A DNA stretch of 29,537 nucleotides from positions 1 through 29,537 of IMG/VR virus record IMGVR_UViG_3300009164_000254; one strand, 5' to 3'. Numbering within the stretch: position 1 is the first letter of the stretch; each line of letters starts with the position of its first letter. The position numbers were made by a program, and so were the translations under genes. Below, piece after piece: positions 24,397-29,537 of the stretch. A model generated the notes under the pieces. The model ran no database searches and was not told where the DNA came from. It saw only the letters and a list, made by a program, of their open reading frames with translations. The stretch comes from a virus.

Positions 24397-24404
24397 TATT
24401 TATG
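24397..24404 (-). promoter_or_regulatory. T4-type late promoter box CATAAATA
   Basis: On the minus strand CATAAATA is followed by 5 nt (TCTGT) and the ATG at 24391, the same geometry as the other late boxes. Confidence 0.6.
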
Positions 24405-24482
24405 CAATAACAGCGTGGTTAACCCATGGTCTATACGCAGTCAAAAAAATTGTGCGTAAAAATTTTTAATCACCAAAATACA

Positions 24483-24511
24483 TTGACAGCCTAGTTTTTA
24501 CAGTGTATACT
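24483..24511 (+). promoter_or_regulatory. sigma-70 promoter TTGACA-17-TATACT
   Basis: A consensus -35 and near-consensus -10 with an ideal 17-bp spacer. The start site expected 6-8 nt past the -10 falls on or just before the ATG at 24519, so this transcript may also be leaderless. Confidence 0.8.
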
Positions 24512-24518
24512 GATGACT

Positions 24519-24728
24519 ATGTACTTAAACTTAACCAACGCTAGCCCACAGCATAGAGGCACCAAATTAGCCATTGAACGCAGTCTAGTAGTGACTGCAC
24601 ACACTAGTCTAGTGACCAGAGACGATGGCATATCAGAAACAGTGACATTCCTATTTTGCCCACCACACGGCACATGGGAAGTACAAGAAAGCTTTGATCA
24701 GGTATTAAAGCAGTTAAACAAGGTGTAA
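24519..24728 (+). CDS. 69-residue early protein, unknown
   Basis: ATG 24519 is preferred because it coincides with the predicted transcription start; ATG 24513, two codons upstream, lies between the -10 and the start site. The protein is small and beta-rich (MYLNLTNAS, LVVTAHTSLV, ETVTFLFC) and ends WEVQESFDQVLKQL. This strand-strand-WxVxESxxxVxxxL shape recalls the small FlbD-like fold, but I do not claim homology. It is the only early-type gene on the plus strand in this part. Confidence 0.65.
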   Translation: MYLNLTNASPQHRGTKLAIERSLVVTAHTSLVTRDDGISETVTFLFCPPHGTWEVQESFDQVLKQLNKV

Positions 24729-24928
24729 ACAGCCCGAGGGGCCGGTCTATACTAGCCCTAAAAATCTGCCGCGCAAAATAAAATAGAGTTGGAGATCTCG
24801 GACCCCCCTGGTTTTACTCTAACACTGACTTTTTACGGGGGATTTTTTATGGGGATTTTGAGAGAAAGTTTGGCATGCTTGCTGTTGTAAAAATACAACA
24901 GTTTGCATATACACCTGACCCACCCCCC
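24729..24928. other. 200-bp intergenic region between convergent early genes
   Basis: No gene is supported. It lies between a plus-strand gene and the end of the minus-strand early block, so termination in both directions is expected. A perfect 8-bp hairpin CTGTTGTA/TACAACAG with an AAAA loop lies at 24882-24901. A smaller GCCC/GGGC stem lies just after the plus-strand stop, and runs of C and T (GGGGGATTTTTTA near 24837) follow. A TAGAGT/ACTCTA pair brackets GGAGATCTC near 24784-24822. Confidence 0.5.
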
Positions 24929-25183
24929 TCAGAGATTGACCTCAGTGTCTCGGGGATGGCCCTTGGCTTCTCTAAGATTCTGTGCCTCAACAAGGCATGC
25001 TTGTGCTTTGACCAGTAGCTGTTTGGCCTCGTTCATACCTGAGTTGAAGCCATCGTATCTACCCAAGGTGTCAGCGGCCCAGAACAAGGCTAGGAAGCAC
25101 CAGAACTCTGCTGTGGCTACGTGGAACCCTAGCACACTACATAGTGTGCCCAGGGTTGTGAACAGTGCTATGCGAGCCAGCAT
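24929..25183 (-). CDS. small membrane protein next to AAA+ ATPase
   Basis: This encodes 84 residues from the ATG that overlaps the ATPase stop codon (TAATG); an in-frame ATG at 25225 would add 14 residues (MDGYGTYYLYASYI) and overlap by 43 nt. One long or two short membrane helices (ARIALFTTLGTLCSVLGFHV, EFWCFLALFWAAD) precede a helical polar tail (MNEAKQLLVKAQACLVEAQNL). Translational coupling suggests that it works with the ATPase. No family is recognised. Confidence 0.65.
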   Translation of the reverse strand: MLARIALFTTLGTLCSVLGFHVATAEFWCFLALFWAADTLGRYDGFNSGMNEAKQLLVKAQACLVEAQNLREAKGHPRDTEVNL

Positions 25184-26040
25184 TATGTACGACGCATACA
25201 AGTAGTACGTGCCATAGCCATCCATGTAGCAGGGAATGCCTTACGCAAGTCTGCTACCTTGAGTACCATGCGCAGGCTCAGCTCTCTCAGCTTGCCAGCA
25301 TTGCTGACTATGAAGTCTACTACTTCATCCTTCTGTATGGGTTCGAACTCATAGGCGTCCAACATACCATCGCCCACGATCTGTTTAATGCGCAAGATCT
25401 TCTCACGGTCTGTGTCCATCTGCAAGTCGATGTAGTGGCAACGTGACTCTAGTGCATCTAAGTGATCTCTCAGTCGCTTGCTCTTAACGTGCTCAAACTT
25501 AATGTTAGTGATAAAGATAGCCGCACCCTTGAACTCAAAGCGGTCCGGAATGCCTTCTGAGCGCAACAGTCTGCTGTCAGTGTTCCAAGCAATGAAACGC
25601 TTCTTTGAACTGTCCAAGGCACCCTTGAGAATGTTCAAGCTCAGGTCTTCCATCAAGATTGAGTCACAGTCATCAAATACTAGAACGTTCTTAGCATCTG
25701 AGAACTCGTATAACTTAGCATAGAGACCCAGTGCTGACATAGCACCCTTGACTACCTCATATCTGGGCTTACGCTCGCCTAAGGTGTCAAACAAGCCGTC
25801 CTTTTGTAGCACTTCTTCTACGCCAAAGGATTTACCAACGCCGGGTGGGCCTGATACGATCATAGCACGGACATCACCTGACTTGACTGCCTTGGTCATG
25901 TCTGTCAATATGGTAAAACGCTCTCTGAGACGTGCCAAGATCTCGTCGTCTGTTTCCTGTGCCACTGCCTTTTGTGTTGCTTTGATAGCGTCTGTGTCAA
26001 ACTCTAACACAGAGATGTTCTTCATGTTCTTAACTGCCAT
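25183..26040 (-). CDS. AAA+ family ATPase
   Basis: This is a 285-residue protein. Walker A GPPGVGKS is at 64-71 and Walker B VLVFDDCD at 119-126. A sensor-1-like ITN follows in AIFITNIKFEHV, and an arginine-rich ALESRCHYIDL segment could supply a finger. The C-terminal helical lid ends near LRELSLRMVLKVADLRKAF. It resembles single-domain AAA+ proteins of marine T4-like phages whose targets are unknown. It has its own consensus promoter with leader AAAGGA. It is coupled to a membrane protein downstream. Confidence 0.85.
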   Translation of the reverse strand: MAVKNMKNISVLEFDTDAIKATQKAVAQETDDEILARLRERFTILTDMTKAVKSGDVRAMIVSGPPGVGKSFGVEEVLQKDGLFDTLGERKPRYEVVKGAMSALGLYAKLYEFSDAKNVLVFDDCDSILMEDLSLNILKGALDSSKKRFIAWNTDSRLLRSEGIPDRFEFKGAAIFITNIKFEHVKSKRLRDHLDALESRCHYIDLQMDTDREKILRIKQIVGDGMLDAYEFEPIQKDEVVDFIVSNAGKLRELSLRMVLKVADLRKAFPATWMAMARTTCMRRT

Positions 26041-26069
26041 TTTTCGTCCTTTAGTGTAGTGAAGTCATT

Positions 26070-26098
26070 ATTATACAGCGTTTTTGTTGAGTTGTCAA
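26070..26098 (-). promoter_or_regulatory. early promoter P1, TTGACA-17-TATAAT
   Basis: Perfect sigma-70 consensus on the minus strand, driving the AAA+ ATPase. Its spacer is the most divergent of the eight in this array. The TGA of the preceding gene (26100-26102) abuts the -35. Confidence 0.85.
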
Positions 26099-26099
26099 G

Positions 26100-26402
26100 T
26101 CACTGACAAACTCTTTGGATCAGCGGTTGTCCAAATTGATTGTAGCCCACAACTTGATCAAAACATTGAGGTCTCTGTTGCACCATCCAAGGTTGAACAC
26201 CGTAGGCGCCATTGTATTGTGGATAACGTGCATCGTTCCACTGTGGGCCTTGGCTGTATATAACAGCTGGTGCTCGCTGTGTATTTTGGATCAACAAGGT
26301 AGCCGCAATGCCTGCCAATGCACCTTGCTCACGTGGGCCCCAAGCCTGGGCTTGAGAGGCTACTGTGGACATAATTGCTAGGGCTATTAAAACTTTTCTC
26401 AT
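26100..26402 (-). CDS. secreted 100-residue protein, unknown
   Basis: A signal peptide is clear (MRKVLIALAIMSTVASQAQA, cleavage likely after AQA). The mature part of about 80 residues is rich in Gln, Pro, Tyr and Trp with two Cys (QCFDQVVGY, QRVCQ) near the end that could form a disulphide. An early-expressed periplasmic protein of a phage might block superinfection or alter the envelope; this is inference. It has its own promoter and a GGAGC ribosome site. Confidence 0.75.
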   Translation of the reverse strand: MRKVLIALAIMSTVASQAQAWGPREQGALAGIAATLLIQNTQRAPAVIYSQGPQWNDARYPQYNGAYGVQPWMVQQRPQCFDQVVGYNQFGQPLIQRVCQ

Positions 26403-26430
26403 TTGCGGCTCCTTGTTAGTGTATGTATGT

Positions 26431-26459
26431 ATTATAACACTGTTTTACCAGAATGTCAA
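26431..26459 (-). promoter_or_regulatory. early promoter P2, TTGACA-17-TATAAT
   Basis: Perfect consensus; drives the secreted 100-residue gene. The spacer carries GGTAAAAC as in P4-P8. The leader shares CACTAACAAGGAGC with other promoters of the array. Confidence 0.87.
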
Positions 26460-26463
26460 CCTC

Positions 26464-26489
26464 TTTCAGTGACATCTTTCAGTGACATC
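26464..26489. repeat. 13-bp tandem duplication
   Basis: TTTCAGTGACATC occurs twice head to tail. It lies at the 3' end of the 88-residue gene; being 13 bp it shifts frame and creates the present stop. Confidence 0.9.
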
Positions 26490-26732
26490 TTTGAACACGC
26501 GGTATCCATAGCGTGTCAGCTTTTCAATGGCACCCTGTATCTCTTGTGCTGTCTTCTCAAAGTCCTCGAGGCACTTCTTAGCTTCTTTGATAGTCTCTGC
26601 TGTGACTTCTAAGCCTGAGAAGTGACGCACTACATAGTATCTCTCACGGTCATAGAACTCGTTGGCTTCCTCAACAATGAGTTGGTAAGTGCCAAAAGTC
26701 TTGTATACAAAAATCTCGCTTTGCTTGACCAT
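26466..26732 (-). CDS. 88-residue early protein, unknown
   Basis: It begins MVKQSEIFVYKTFG, with a beta-strand N-terminus (TYQLIVEEANEF, RYYVVRHFSG) followed by a helical C-terminal half (IKEAKKCLEDFEKTAQEIQGA). The fold resembles a small strand-then-helix domain without a known name. A 13-bp tandem duplication ends the gene, so the last residues (RCH) are probably recent. It has its own promoter P3 and a TAGGAGC ribosome site. Confidence 0.7.
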   Translation of the reverse strand: MVKQSEIFVYKTFGTYQLIVEEANEFYDRERYYVVRHFSGLEVTAETIKEAKKCLEDFEKTAQEIQGAIEKLTRYGYRVFKDVTERCH

Positions 26733-26762
26733 AATATGCTCCTAGTGTGTTAGTGTGTATGT

Positions 26763-26791
26763 ATTATAACAGGGTTTTGATAACCTGTCAA
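26763..26791 (-). promoter_or_regulatory. early promoter P3, TTGACA-17-TATAAT
   Basis: Perfect consensus; drives the 88-residue gene. A small ACCC-TAA-GGGT stem sits directly before and partly abuts the -35, a minimal stem-loop/promoter cassette. Confidence 0.87.
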
Positions 26792-26803
26792 CCCTTAGGG
26801 TCT

Positions 26804-27154
26804 TTAGCTAGCCCGCACACGTTGTGCCACTGCCTCGAGCTTTTTATCGTTAGTGTTCACTAACATATAAGTCTCGTACTCTACCATGTCAAAACGCTGG
26901 AAAGCAAACTCTATGCCCTGTGCTTTAAGAACTCGGTTAACTTCTACCAGGGTAGCTTCTGCCACTGCAATGCCCACACGGACGTCAATGTCTTCTACGT
27001 CCTCAAACTGGGCTTTCTCCAGGATGTCTTCTATGTTGCTAGGGCTGTCCAGGACTAGGAACTTGCGGAGCTTCTTGTTAAGAGCTTCGTTGCAAAAGTC
27101 CTCTAGGTGGTCGCCTAGTGCGTTGCTGTCTATGTCTTTAAGTGTCTTAGCCAT
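26804..27154 (-). CDS. 116-residue early protein, unknown
   Basis: This is an acidic helical protein (LEDFCNEALNKKLRKFL; SNIEDILEKAQFEDVEDIDV), with a C-terminal mixed part (AQGIEFAFQRFDMVEYETYML). No catalytic or membrane motif is seen. It has its own promoter P4; the leader contains AAGGGGC 5 nt before the ATG region. Early expression and small acidic character would suit a host-takeover or inhibitor protein, but nothing in the sequence proves that. Confidence 0.72.
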   Translation of the reverse strand: MAKTLKDIDSNALGDHLEDFCNEALNKKLRKFLVLDSPSNIEDILEKAQFEDVEDIDVRVGIAVAEATLVEVNRVLKAQGIEFAFQRFDMVEYETYMLVNTNDKKLEAVAQRVRAS

Positions 27155-27183
27155 TTTGTGCCCCTTTGTGTTAGTGTGTATGT

Positions 27184-27212
27184 ATTATAGCAAGGTTTTA
27201 CCACTTTGTCAA
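27184..27212 (-). promoter_or_regulatory. early promoter P4, TTGACA-17-TATAAT
   Basis: Perfect consensus with the GGTAAAACCTTGC spacer. Five bases upstream lies a strong terminator hairpin, so P4 plus hairpin forms a PeSL-type cassette. Confidence 0.9.
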
Positions 27213-27217
27213 CTAAA

Positions 27218-27238
27218 GACCCTACTGTGTGTAGGGTC
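27218..27238 (-). terminator. stem-loop upstream of P4 (PeSL terminator)
   Basis: A perfect 8-bp stem GACCCTAC/GTAGGGTC with a 5-nt loop, followed on the minus strand by TTTAG. It lies between the 42-residue gene and promoter P4. Confidence 0.75.
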
Positions 27239-27245
27239 GTTGTTT

Positions 27246-27374
27246 TTATGCAACATTGTCCTCTATTGCTTGCGACAATACGCTAATAGCTTCTTGTATA
27301 GCGTCGTCGTCTAAGTCGGTTAATGCTTGCAGTTGTGCTAATGCACTGTACAATTTAGCTTGTGCTTCTGACAT
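27246..27374 (-). CDS. 42-residue early protein
   Basis: This short frame (MSEAQAKLYSALAQLQ... ending EDNVA) is helical, Ala/Gln-rich and acidic. It sits exactly between promoter P5 and a terminator hairpin, with an AAGGGA ribosome site upstream of ATG, so it looks like a single-gene transcription unit. The function is unknown. Confidence 0.7.
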   Translation of the reverse strand: MSEAQAKLYSALAQLQALTDLDDDAIQEAISVLSQAIEDNVA

Positions 27375-27396
27375 TGTTTAGTTCCCTTAAAAACTT

Positions 27397-27425
27397 ATTA
27401 TAGCAAAGTTTTACCAAACTGTCAA
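27397..27425 (-). promoter_or_regulatory. early promoter P5, TTGACA-17-TATAAT
   Basis: Perfect consensus; spacer GGTAAAACTTTGC. A terminator hairpin with flanking A and T runs lies 7 nt upstream. Its leader is shorter and lacks the CACTAAC element of the others. Confidence 0.88.
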
Positions 27426-27432
27426 CAAAAGC

Positions 27433-27449
27433 CCCTACAGCATGTAGGG
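27433..27449 (-). terminator. stem-loop overlapping gene end, upstream of P5
   Basis: CCCTAC/GTAGGG 6-bp stem, 5-nt loop, flanked by AAAA and TTTT so it could act on either strand. On the minus strand CTTTTG follows the stem. The stop codon and last codons of the 69-residue gene lie within the stem. Confidence 0.72.
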
Positions 27450-27644
27450 TTTTAGAACCTGTTGGGCCAACTCCACATCGGCTATGTCATCGAAGGTAGC
27501 CGCAATGATCATCTCTTTGACAATGTAGCCTTGTACCCCAAAGGCACGGAGAACCACATTGACTTCTCGCTGGCTTTGGCATGACCACAAGAGATCTGCG
27601 ATGCGTCTCTGTTCGTCGGTTTTGAATTTGATTTGGATGTCCAT
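27435..27644 (-). CDS. 69-residue early protein, unknown
   Basis: It begins MDIQIKFKTDEQRRIADLLWSC and is a small alpha/beta protein (VNVVLRAFGVQGYIVKEMIIAATFDD). An AAGGAG ribosome site lies in the 9-nt gap after the previous gene. The last codons (KPYML and stop) form part of the terminator hairpin, an economical arrangement. No known family is recognised. Confidence 0.7.
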   Translation of the reverse strand: MDIQIKFKTDEQRRIADLLWSCQSQREVNVVLRAFGVQGYIVKEMIIAATFDDIADVELAQQVLKPYML

Positions 27645-27653
27645 GTTAGCTCC

Positions 27654-27875
27654 TTAGGTTATGACCACTACACGACGCACGGTGCCTTCATCGCTGTCGT
27701 CTTCGATGAGCTTGTCCATCTGGTGGTAGTCACTGTAGGCCACTATACCGTCAAAGACTTGACAGACTGCAGGGGCAACCTCTGTACGCCAGTAGTCACC
27801 ATACCCATAGGCAAAGTGTACATCGGCTTCTTGGTTGAAGCGGCTCAACATCTCTACAAGTTCTGAAACTTTCAT
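27654..27875 (-). CDS. 73-residue early protein, unknown
   Basis: It starts at ATG 27875 (MKVSELVEMLSRFN), chosen for its AAGGAG ribosome site; an upstream in-frame start lies within the previous gene. It is a small acidic alpha/beta protein with aromatic-rich HFAYGYGDYWRTEV and a C-terminal strand RRVVVIT. The pattern (SELVEMLSxFNxEADVHFAYG) is like short conserved phage proteins of unknown role. It belongs to the P6 operon. Confidence 0.72.
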   Translation of the reverse strand: MKVSELVEMLSRFNQEADVHFAYGYGDYWRTEVAPAVCQVFDGIVAYSDYHQMDKLIEDDSDEGTVRRVVVIT

Positions 27876-27876
27876 A

Positions 27877-28107
27877 TCAATACTCCTTCTTATCGCCATT
27901 GGCTTCGTTGTTGGTATAGCCTGCGGTGTAGGCCACAATCTCTCGGGCTGTCATCTGTGACAACTCGATCTTGGGTGAGTTGTATGTGTCACCTACAAAG
28001 TAGTGGGGGTTGTAGTCACGACCGTAGTAGCTGTCGGCTGTGCCGCGATCGTATGGGCCACCGTGGCGCTCATCATAATAACCGTGTTGTGTTAGTGCTT
28101 CTAGCAT
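27877..28107 (-). CDS. 76-residue conserved-type small phage protein
   Basis: The sequence is full of Tyr, Gly and Asp: GGPYDRGTADSYYGR followed by PHYF and TYNSPKIELSQMTAREIVAYTAGYTNNE. I recall this GGxYDRGxADxYYGRxxxPH pattern as common in small cyanophage and other T4-like proteins of unknown function. It is the first gene of the P6 unit, with an AAGGAGC ribosome site, and ends 1 nt before the next gene's start codon. Confidence 0.8.
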   Translation of the reverse strand: MLEALTQHGYYDERHGGPYDRGTADSYYGRDYNPHYFVGDTYNSPKIELSQMTAREIVAYTAGYTNNEANGDKKEY

Positions 28108-28134
28108 CGTTGCTCCTTGTTAGTGTATGTCGCT

Positions 28135-28163
28135 ATTATAGCAAGGTTTTACCAAACTGTCAA
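28135..28163 (-). promoter_or_regulatory. early promoter P6, TTGACA-17-TATAAT
   Basis: Perfect consensus, spacer GGTAAAACCTTGC, drives three genes down to 27435. The TGA stop of the 66-residue gene (28160-28162) lies within the -35 hexamer. Confidence 0.9.
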
Positions 28164-28360
28164 CCCCTAACTACATCAAAGATTGAATTCTGTAGTTCGC
28201 TGACTTCATCGTTTGCGACATAGAAGTCTGTGCGTGGATCCCAGTACTCTCCGGCCTTGGGATCATAGTACAGGACTCGTCCATTGGGGTAGTGGAAAGG
28301 ACCCTCTAAGCCCTTGCGGGCTTCGTAGGCTTGATTGTGTTTGAAAACAGTATAGCTCAT
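28160..28360 (-). CDS. 66-residue early protein, unknown
   Basis: MSYTVFKHNQAYEARKG, then beta-rich FHYPNGRVLYYDPKAGEYWDPRTDFYV. The YYDPKxGxYWDPxTDFY repeat-like part resembles a small WW- or OCRE-like beta motif, though this may be chance. Its ATG overlaps the TGA of the upstream membrane-protein gene (ATGA), and its own stop is embedded in promoter P6. The function is unknown. Confidence 0.72.
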   Translation of the reverse strand: MSYTVFKHNQAYEARKGLEGPFHYPNGRVLYYDPKAGEYWDPRTDFYVANDEVSELQNSIFDVVRG

Positions 28361-28527
28361 TTGGATGTGCCCAGGTAAGCGGCATAGCAGGCCAACATGC
28401 CCAAGACCGCAATCACTAGACTGCTTACCAGTTGCTCGGTAGTCTCTGACAGTTCAACGCCGCCTGCACCGCCGAACACTAGGATAGCGCCTGCGATTGC
28501 CACGATGTTTGCTTGGATTGTATTCAT
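28357..28527 (-). CDS. 56-residue two-helix membrane protein
   Basis: This short frame starts MNTIQANIVAIAGAIL. Two hydrophobic helices (about 8-20 and 35-52, LVSSLVIAVLGMLACYAAYL) flank an acidic turn (ELSETTEQ). A GGAGC ribosome site and promoter P7 stand directly upstream, and its stop overlaps the next start. A small early membrane protein could act in exclusion or membrane takeover; unproven. Confidence 0.72.
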   Translation of the reverse strand: MNTIQANIVAIAGAILVFGGAGGVELSETTEQLVSSLVIAVLGMLACYAAYLGTSK

Positions 28528-28552
28528 AGTCTGCTCCTTGTTGCGATAGTGT

Positions 28553-28581
28553 ATTATAGCAAGGTTTTACCAATTAGTCAA
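28553..28581 (-). promoter_or_regulatory. early promoter P7, TTGACT-17-TATAAT
   Basis: One mismatch in the -35; spacer GGTAAAACCTTGC conserved. Drives the 56- and 66-residue genes. The stop codon of the gene upstream overlaps the promoter. Confidence 0.85.
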
Positions 28582-28768
28582 CCTTTTGGAAAGTCCTTCC
28601 TTTTAGGTCGAGTTTCAAGGGCTTGCTGAACTTGATGACCCGGTCTGTACCTCGTGGCACATAAGCCACAGCCGTAGCACTTCTACCTTCAGGGGTGCCC
28701 TTAAAGATGTAGACATGATTGCCGCCTTGGCCATCTGTAAATTCTGTGGTCTCTTGTAAGATTACCAT
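28574..28768 (-). CDS. 64-residue early protein, unknown
   Basis: A small beta-rich basic protein (NHVYIFKGTPEGRSATAVAYV, then RVIKFSKPLKLDLKGRTF). It has an AAGGAG ribosome site and lies 1 nt after the 51-residue gene. The C-terminal codons and stop overlap promoter P7. No family is recognised. Confidence 0.72.
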   Translation of the reverse strand: MVILQETTEFTDGQGGNHVYIFKGTPEGRSATAVAYVPRGTDRVIKFSKPLKLDLKGRTFQKVD

Positions 28769-28769
28769 A

Positions 28770-28925
28770 CTATCTCCTTGATGCGAGCTCTGCCCTACGA
28801 GCCATTAACCTACCCAGGCCGCAGTTAGGATCTGTATGATCTAAATCATAGAAAGCCCATATCCGCATCATCTGCGTTTCGATTAGGTCTGGGGTGTTGG
28901 TAAAAGCCCACATGCGCATTACCAT
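28770..28925 (-). CDS. 51-residue early protein
   Basis: The frame starts MVMRMWAFTNTPDLIE, with an AAGGAG site 7 nt upstream inside the previous gene, and overlaps that gene's stop (ATGGTAA). It contains an internal near-repeat MRMWAFTN / MRIWAFYD (residues 3-10 and 20-27), and the C-terminus is Arg-rich. It fills the gap between two genes exactly. The function is unknown. Confidence 0.6.
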   Translation of the reverse strand: MVMRMWAFTNTPDLIETQMMRIWAFYDLDHTDPNCGLGRLMARRAELASRR

Positions 28926-29230
28926 GCTATCTCCTTAGAACCGTAGCGGATCTTGCCTTCGTAGTCCAACTGGCTCTGCTCAAACTCTGTAAGAGCATTG
29001 TCAGCAACGATAGACCAATCAATGATTGTCTCGCGGAAGGCGTAGTTGTCGCACTCGATCTGGCCACGCACACCCATCACGGTCTCTGTGACCTTGTTGA
29101 CGTTGATCTTCTTGACCACGTAGTCTGAACCACCCTTGGCTTTCCAGTACTGTGGGCACTCACCAACGCCGTCCCAATCATGGGCACCGTAGTTCTCGTA
29201 GACTTGTGTAGTAATTAAGAGTTTAGCCAT
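28919..29230 (-). CDS. 103-residue conserved-type small phage protein
   Basis: MAKLLITTQVYENYGAHDWDG followed by ECPQYWKAKGGSDYVVK. I recall this opening from small conserved proteins of cyanophages and other T4-like phages, without a known function. It looks beta-rich and acidic, with no membrane segment or catalytic motif. It is the first gene of the P8 unit, with a GGAGC ribosome site, and is overlapped at its end by the 51-residue gene. Confidence 0.8.
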   Translation of the reverse strand: MAKLLITTQVYENYGAHDWDGVGECPQYWKAKGGSDYVVKKINVNKVTETVMGVRGQIECDNYAFRETIIDWSIVADNALTEFEQSQLDYEGKIRYGSKEIAW

Positions 29231-29258
29231 TGTCTGCTCCTTGTTAGTGTATGTCGCT

Positions 29259-29287
29259 ATTATAGCAAGGTTTTACCAAAGTGTCAA
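29259..29287 (-). promoter_or_regulatory. early promoter P8, TTGACA-17-TATAAT
   Basis: Perfect consensus with the GGTAAAACCTTGC spacer and a leader nearly identical to that of P6. A GTTGTA/TACAAC hairpin lies 10 nt upstream (29298-29313), beginning in the end of the metalloprotease gene. Confidence 0.9.
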
Positions 29288-29306
29288 CCATTTTGTTGTT
29301 GTATTT

Positions 29307-29537
29307 TTACAACTCTATTGCCCTACGGAATATGATTTCCTGCCGTGCAAAGGCCTGGATTTCCCAGGGTTGATCGAGGTAAGGATGGTTCACCTTGTAG
29401 AACTTGCCCTTCCACACTCGACCTTTGGCCGTAGGTTTGAGGATACCTTTGGCAAACTGTGCCACGTGAGTCAACTCGTGTGCCAGAGTGACTCCTAGGT
29501 TTACCCAGTTCCTAGTAGGCTTGAGAACCACTAGGAA
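29307..29537 (-). CDS. HExxH zinc metalloprotease-like protein (N-terminus off window)
   Basis: The frame is open to the right edge, so the start lies outside the window; the GTG at 29531 is probably internal. VTLAHELTHVAQF carries the HExxH zinc motif, and E in QPWEIQAFARQE about 40 residues later is a good third ligand, as in many gluzincin-like phage and bacterial peptidases. The middle is basic (KGRVWKGKFYKVNHPY). The substrate is unknown. An SprT- or ImmA-like assignment is possible but not supported in detail. Confidence 0.75.
   Translation of the reverse strand, partial: FLVVLKPTRNWVNLGVTLAHELTHVAQFAKGILKPTAKGRVWKGKFYKVNHPYLDQPWEIQAFARQEIIFRRAIEL

Noticed and set aside
24770-24835. 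tRNA-like stretch (AGTTGGAGA resembling a D-loop)
   Set aside because: No 7-bp acceptor stem, T-arm or anticodon stem can be formed on either strand.
25165-25446. Plus-strand frames opposite the AAA+ ATPase
   Set aside because: They are antisense shadows of a clear Walker-motif gene and have no promoters or ribosome sites.

Overview
The window is a gap-free piece of a large T4-like (myovirus-type) phage genome. The plus strand carries a T4-type replication and recombination set: gp32 ssDNA-binding protein (cut by the left edge), UvsX recombinase, a UvsY-like mediator, UvsW helicase, a probable gp62-like clamp-loader subunit, gp61 primase and gp41 helicase. Late genes sit behind boxes resembling the T4 late promoter TATAAATA, and early genes behind consensus sigma-70 promoters. 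The AT-rich composition, the cyanophage/pelagiphage-like conserved small genes and the auxiliary metabolic genes suggest an aquatic host. Signal peptides and ADP-heptose enzymes suggest a Gram-negative one. The host genus cannot be read from the sequence.

Layout. Positions 1-11514 (+) form one dense co-directional block with ATGA or longer overlaps at most junctions: recombination/replication genes, conserved unknowns, a phosphoribosyltransferase, a cupin, an ADP-heptose trio (HldD-, HldC- and HldA-like) and a miniature protein resembling the polymerase core of bacterial DnaE. Positions 11495-17705 alternate strands: a virion-type protein, the primase-helicase pair, a YqgE/AlgH-like protein, a nucleotidyltransferase, a GNAT-like protein and a fatty-acid desaturase. 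Positions 17706-22746 (-) are an envelope-directed operon of two large secreted low-complexity proteins, two membrane proteins (one a long coiled coil) and a 57-residue protein. Positions 22811-24391 (-) hold a 2OG-Fe(II) oxygenase and an SGNH hydrolase, each with its own late promoter.

Positions 24929-29537 (-) are an early region of small genes, an AAA+ ATPase and an HExxH metalloprotease fragment. It is punctuated by eight near-identical sigma-70 promoters, all with 17-bp spacers, some directly preceded by a terminator hairpin. This is the organisation known in T4-type phages as PeSL (promoter early stem-loop) cassettes. One small early gene at 24519 lies on the opposite strand.

Points most worth following: (1) the mini-DnaE-like protein, which keeps all three candidate catalytic aspartates; (2) late promoter boxes placed 5-6 nt before start codons, predicting leaderless late mRNAs, including a back-to-back divergent pair; (3) the secreted Asn-rich and Gln/Pro/Ser-rich operon; (4) a HARP-like, motor-less helicase relative beside UvsW; (5) the PeSL array with a conserved spacer. 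All assignments come from reading motifs by eye; no database search was run.
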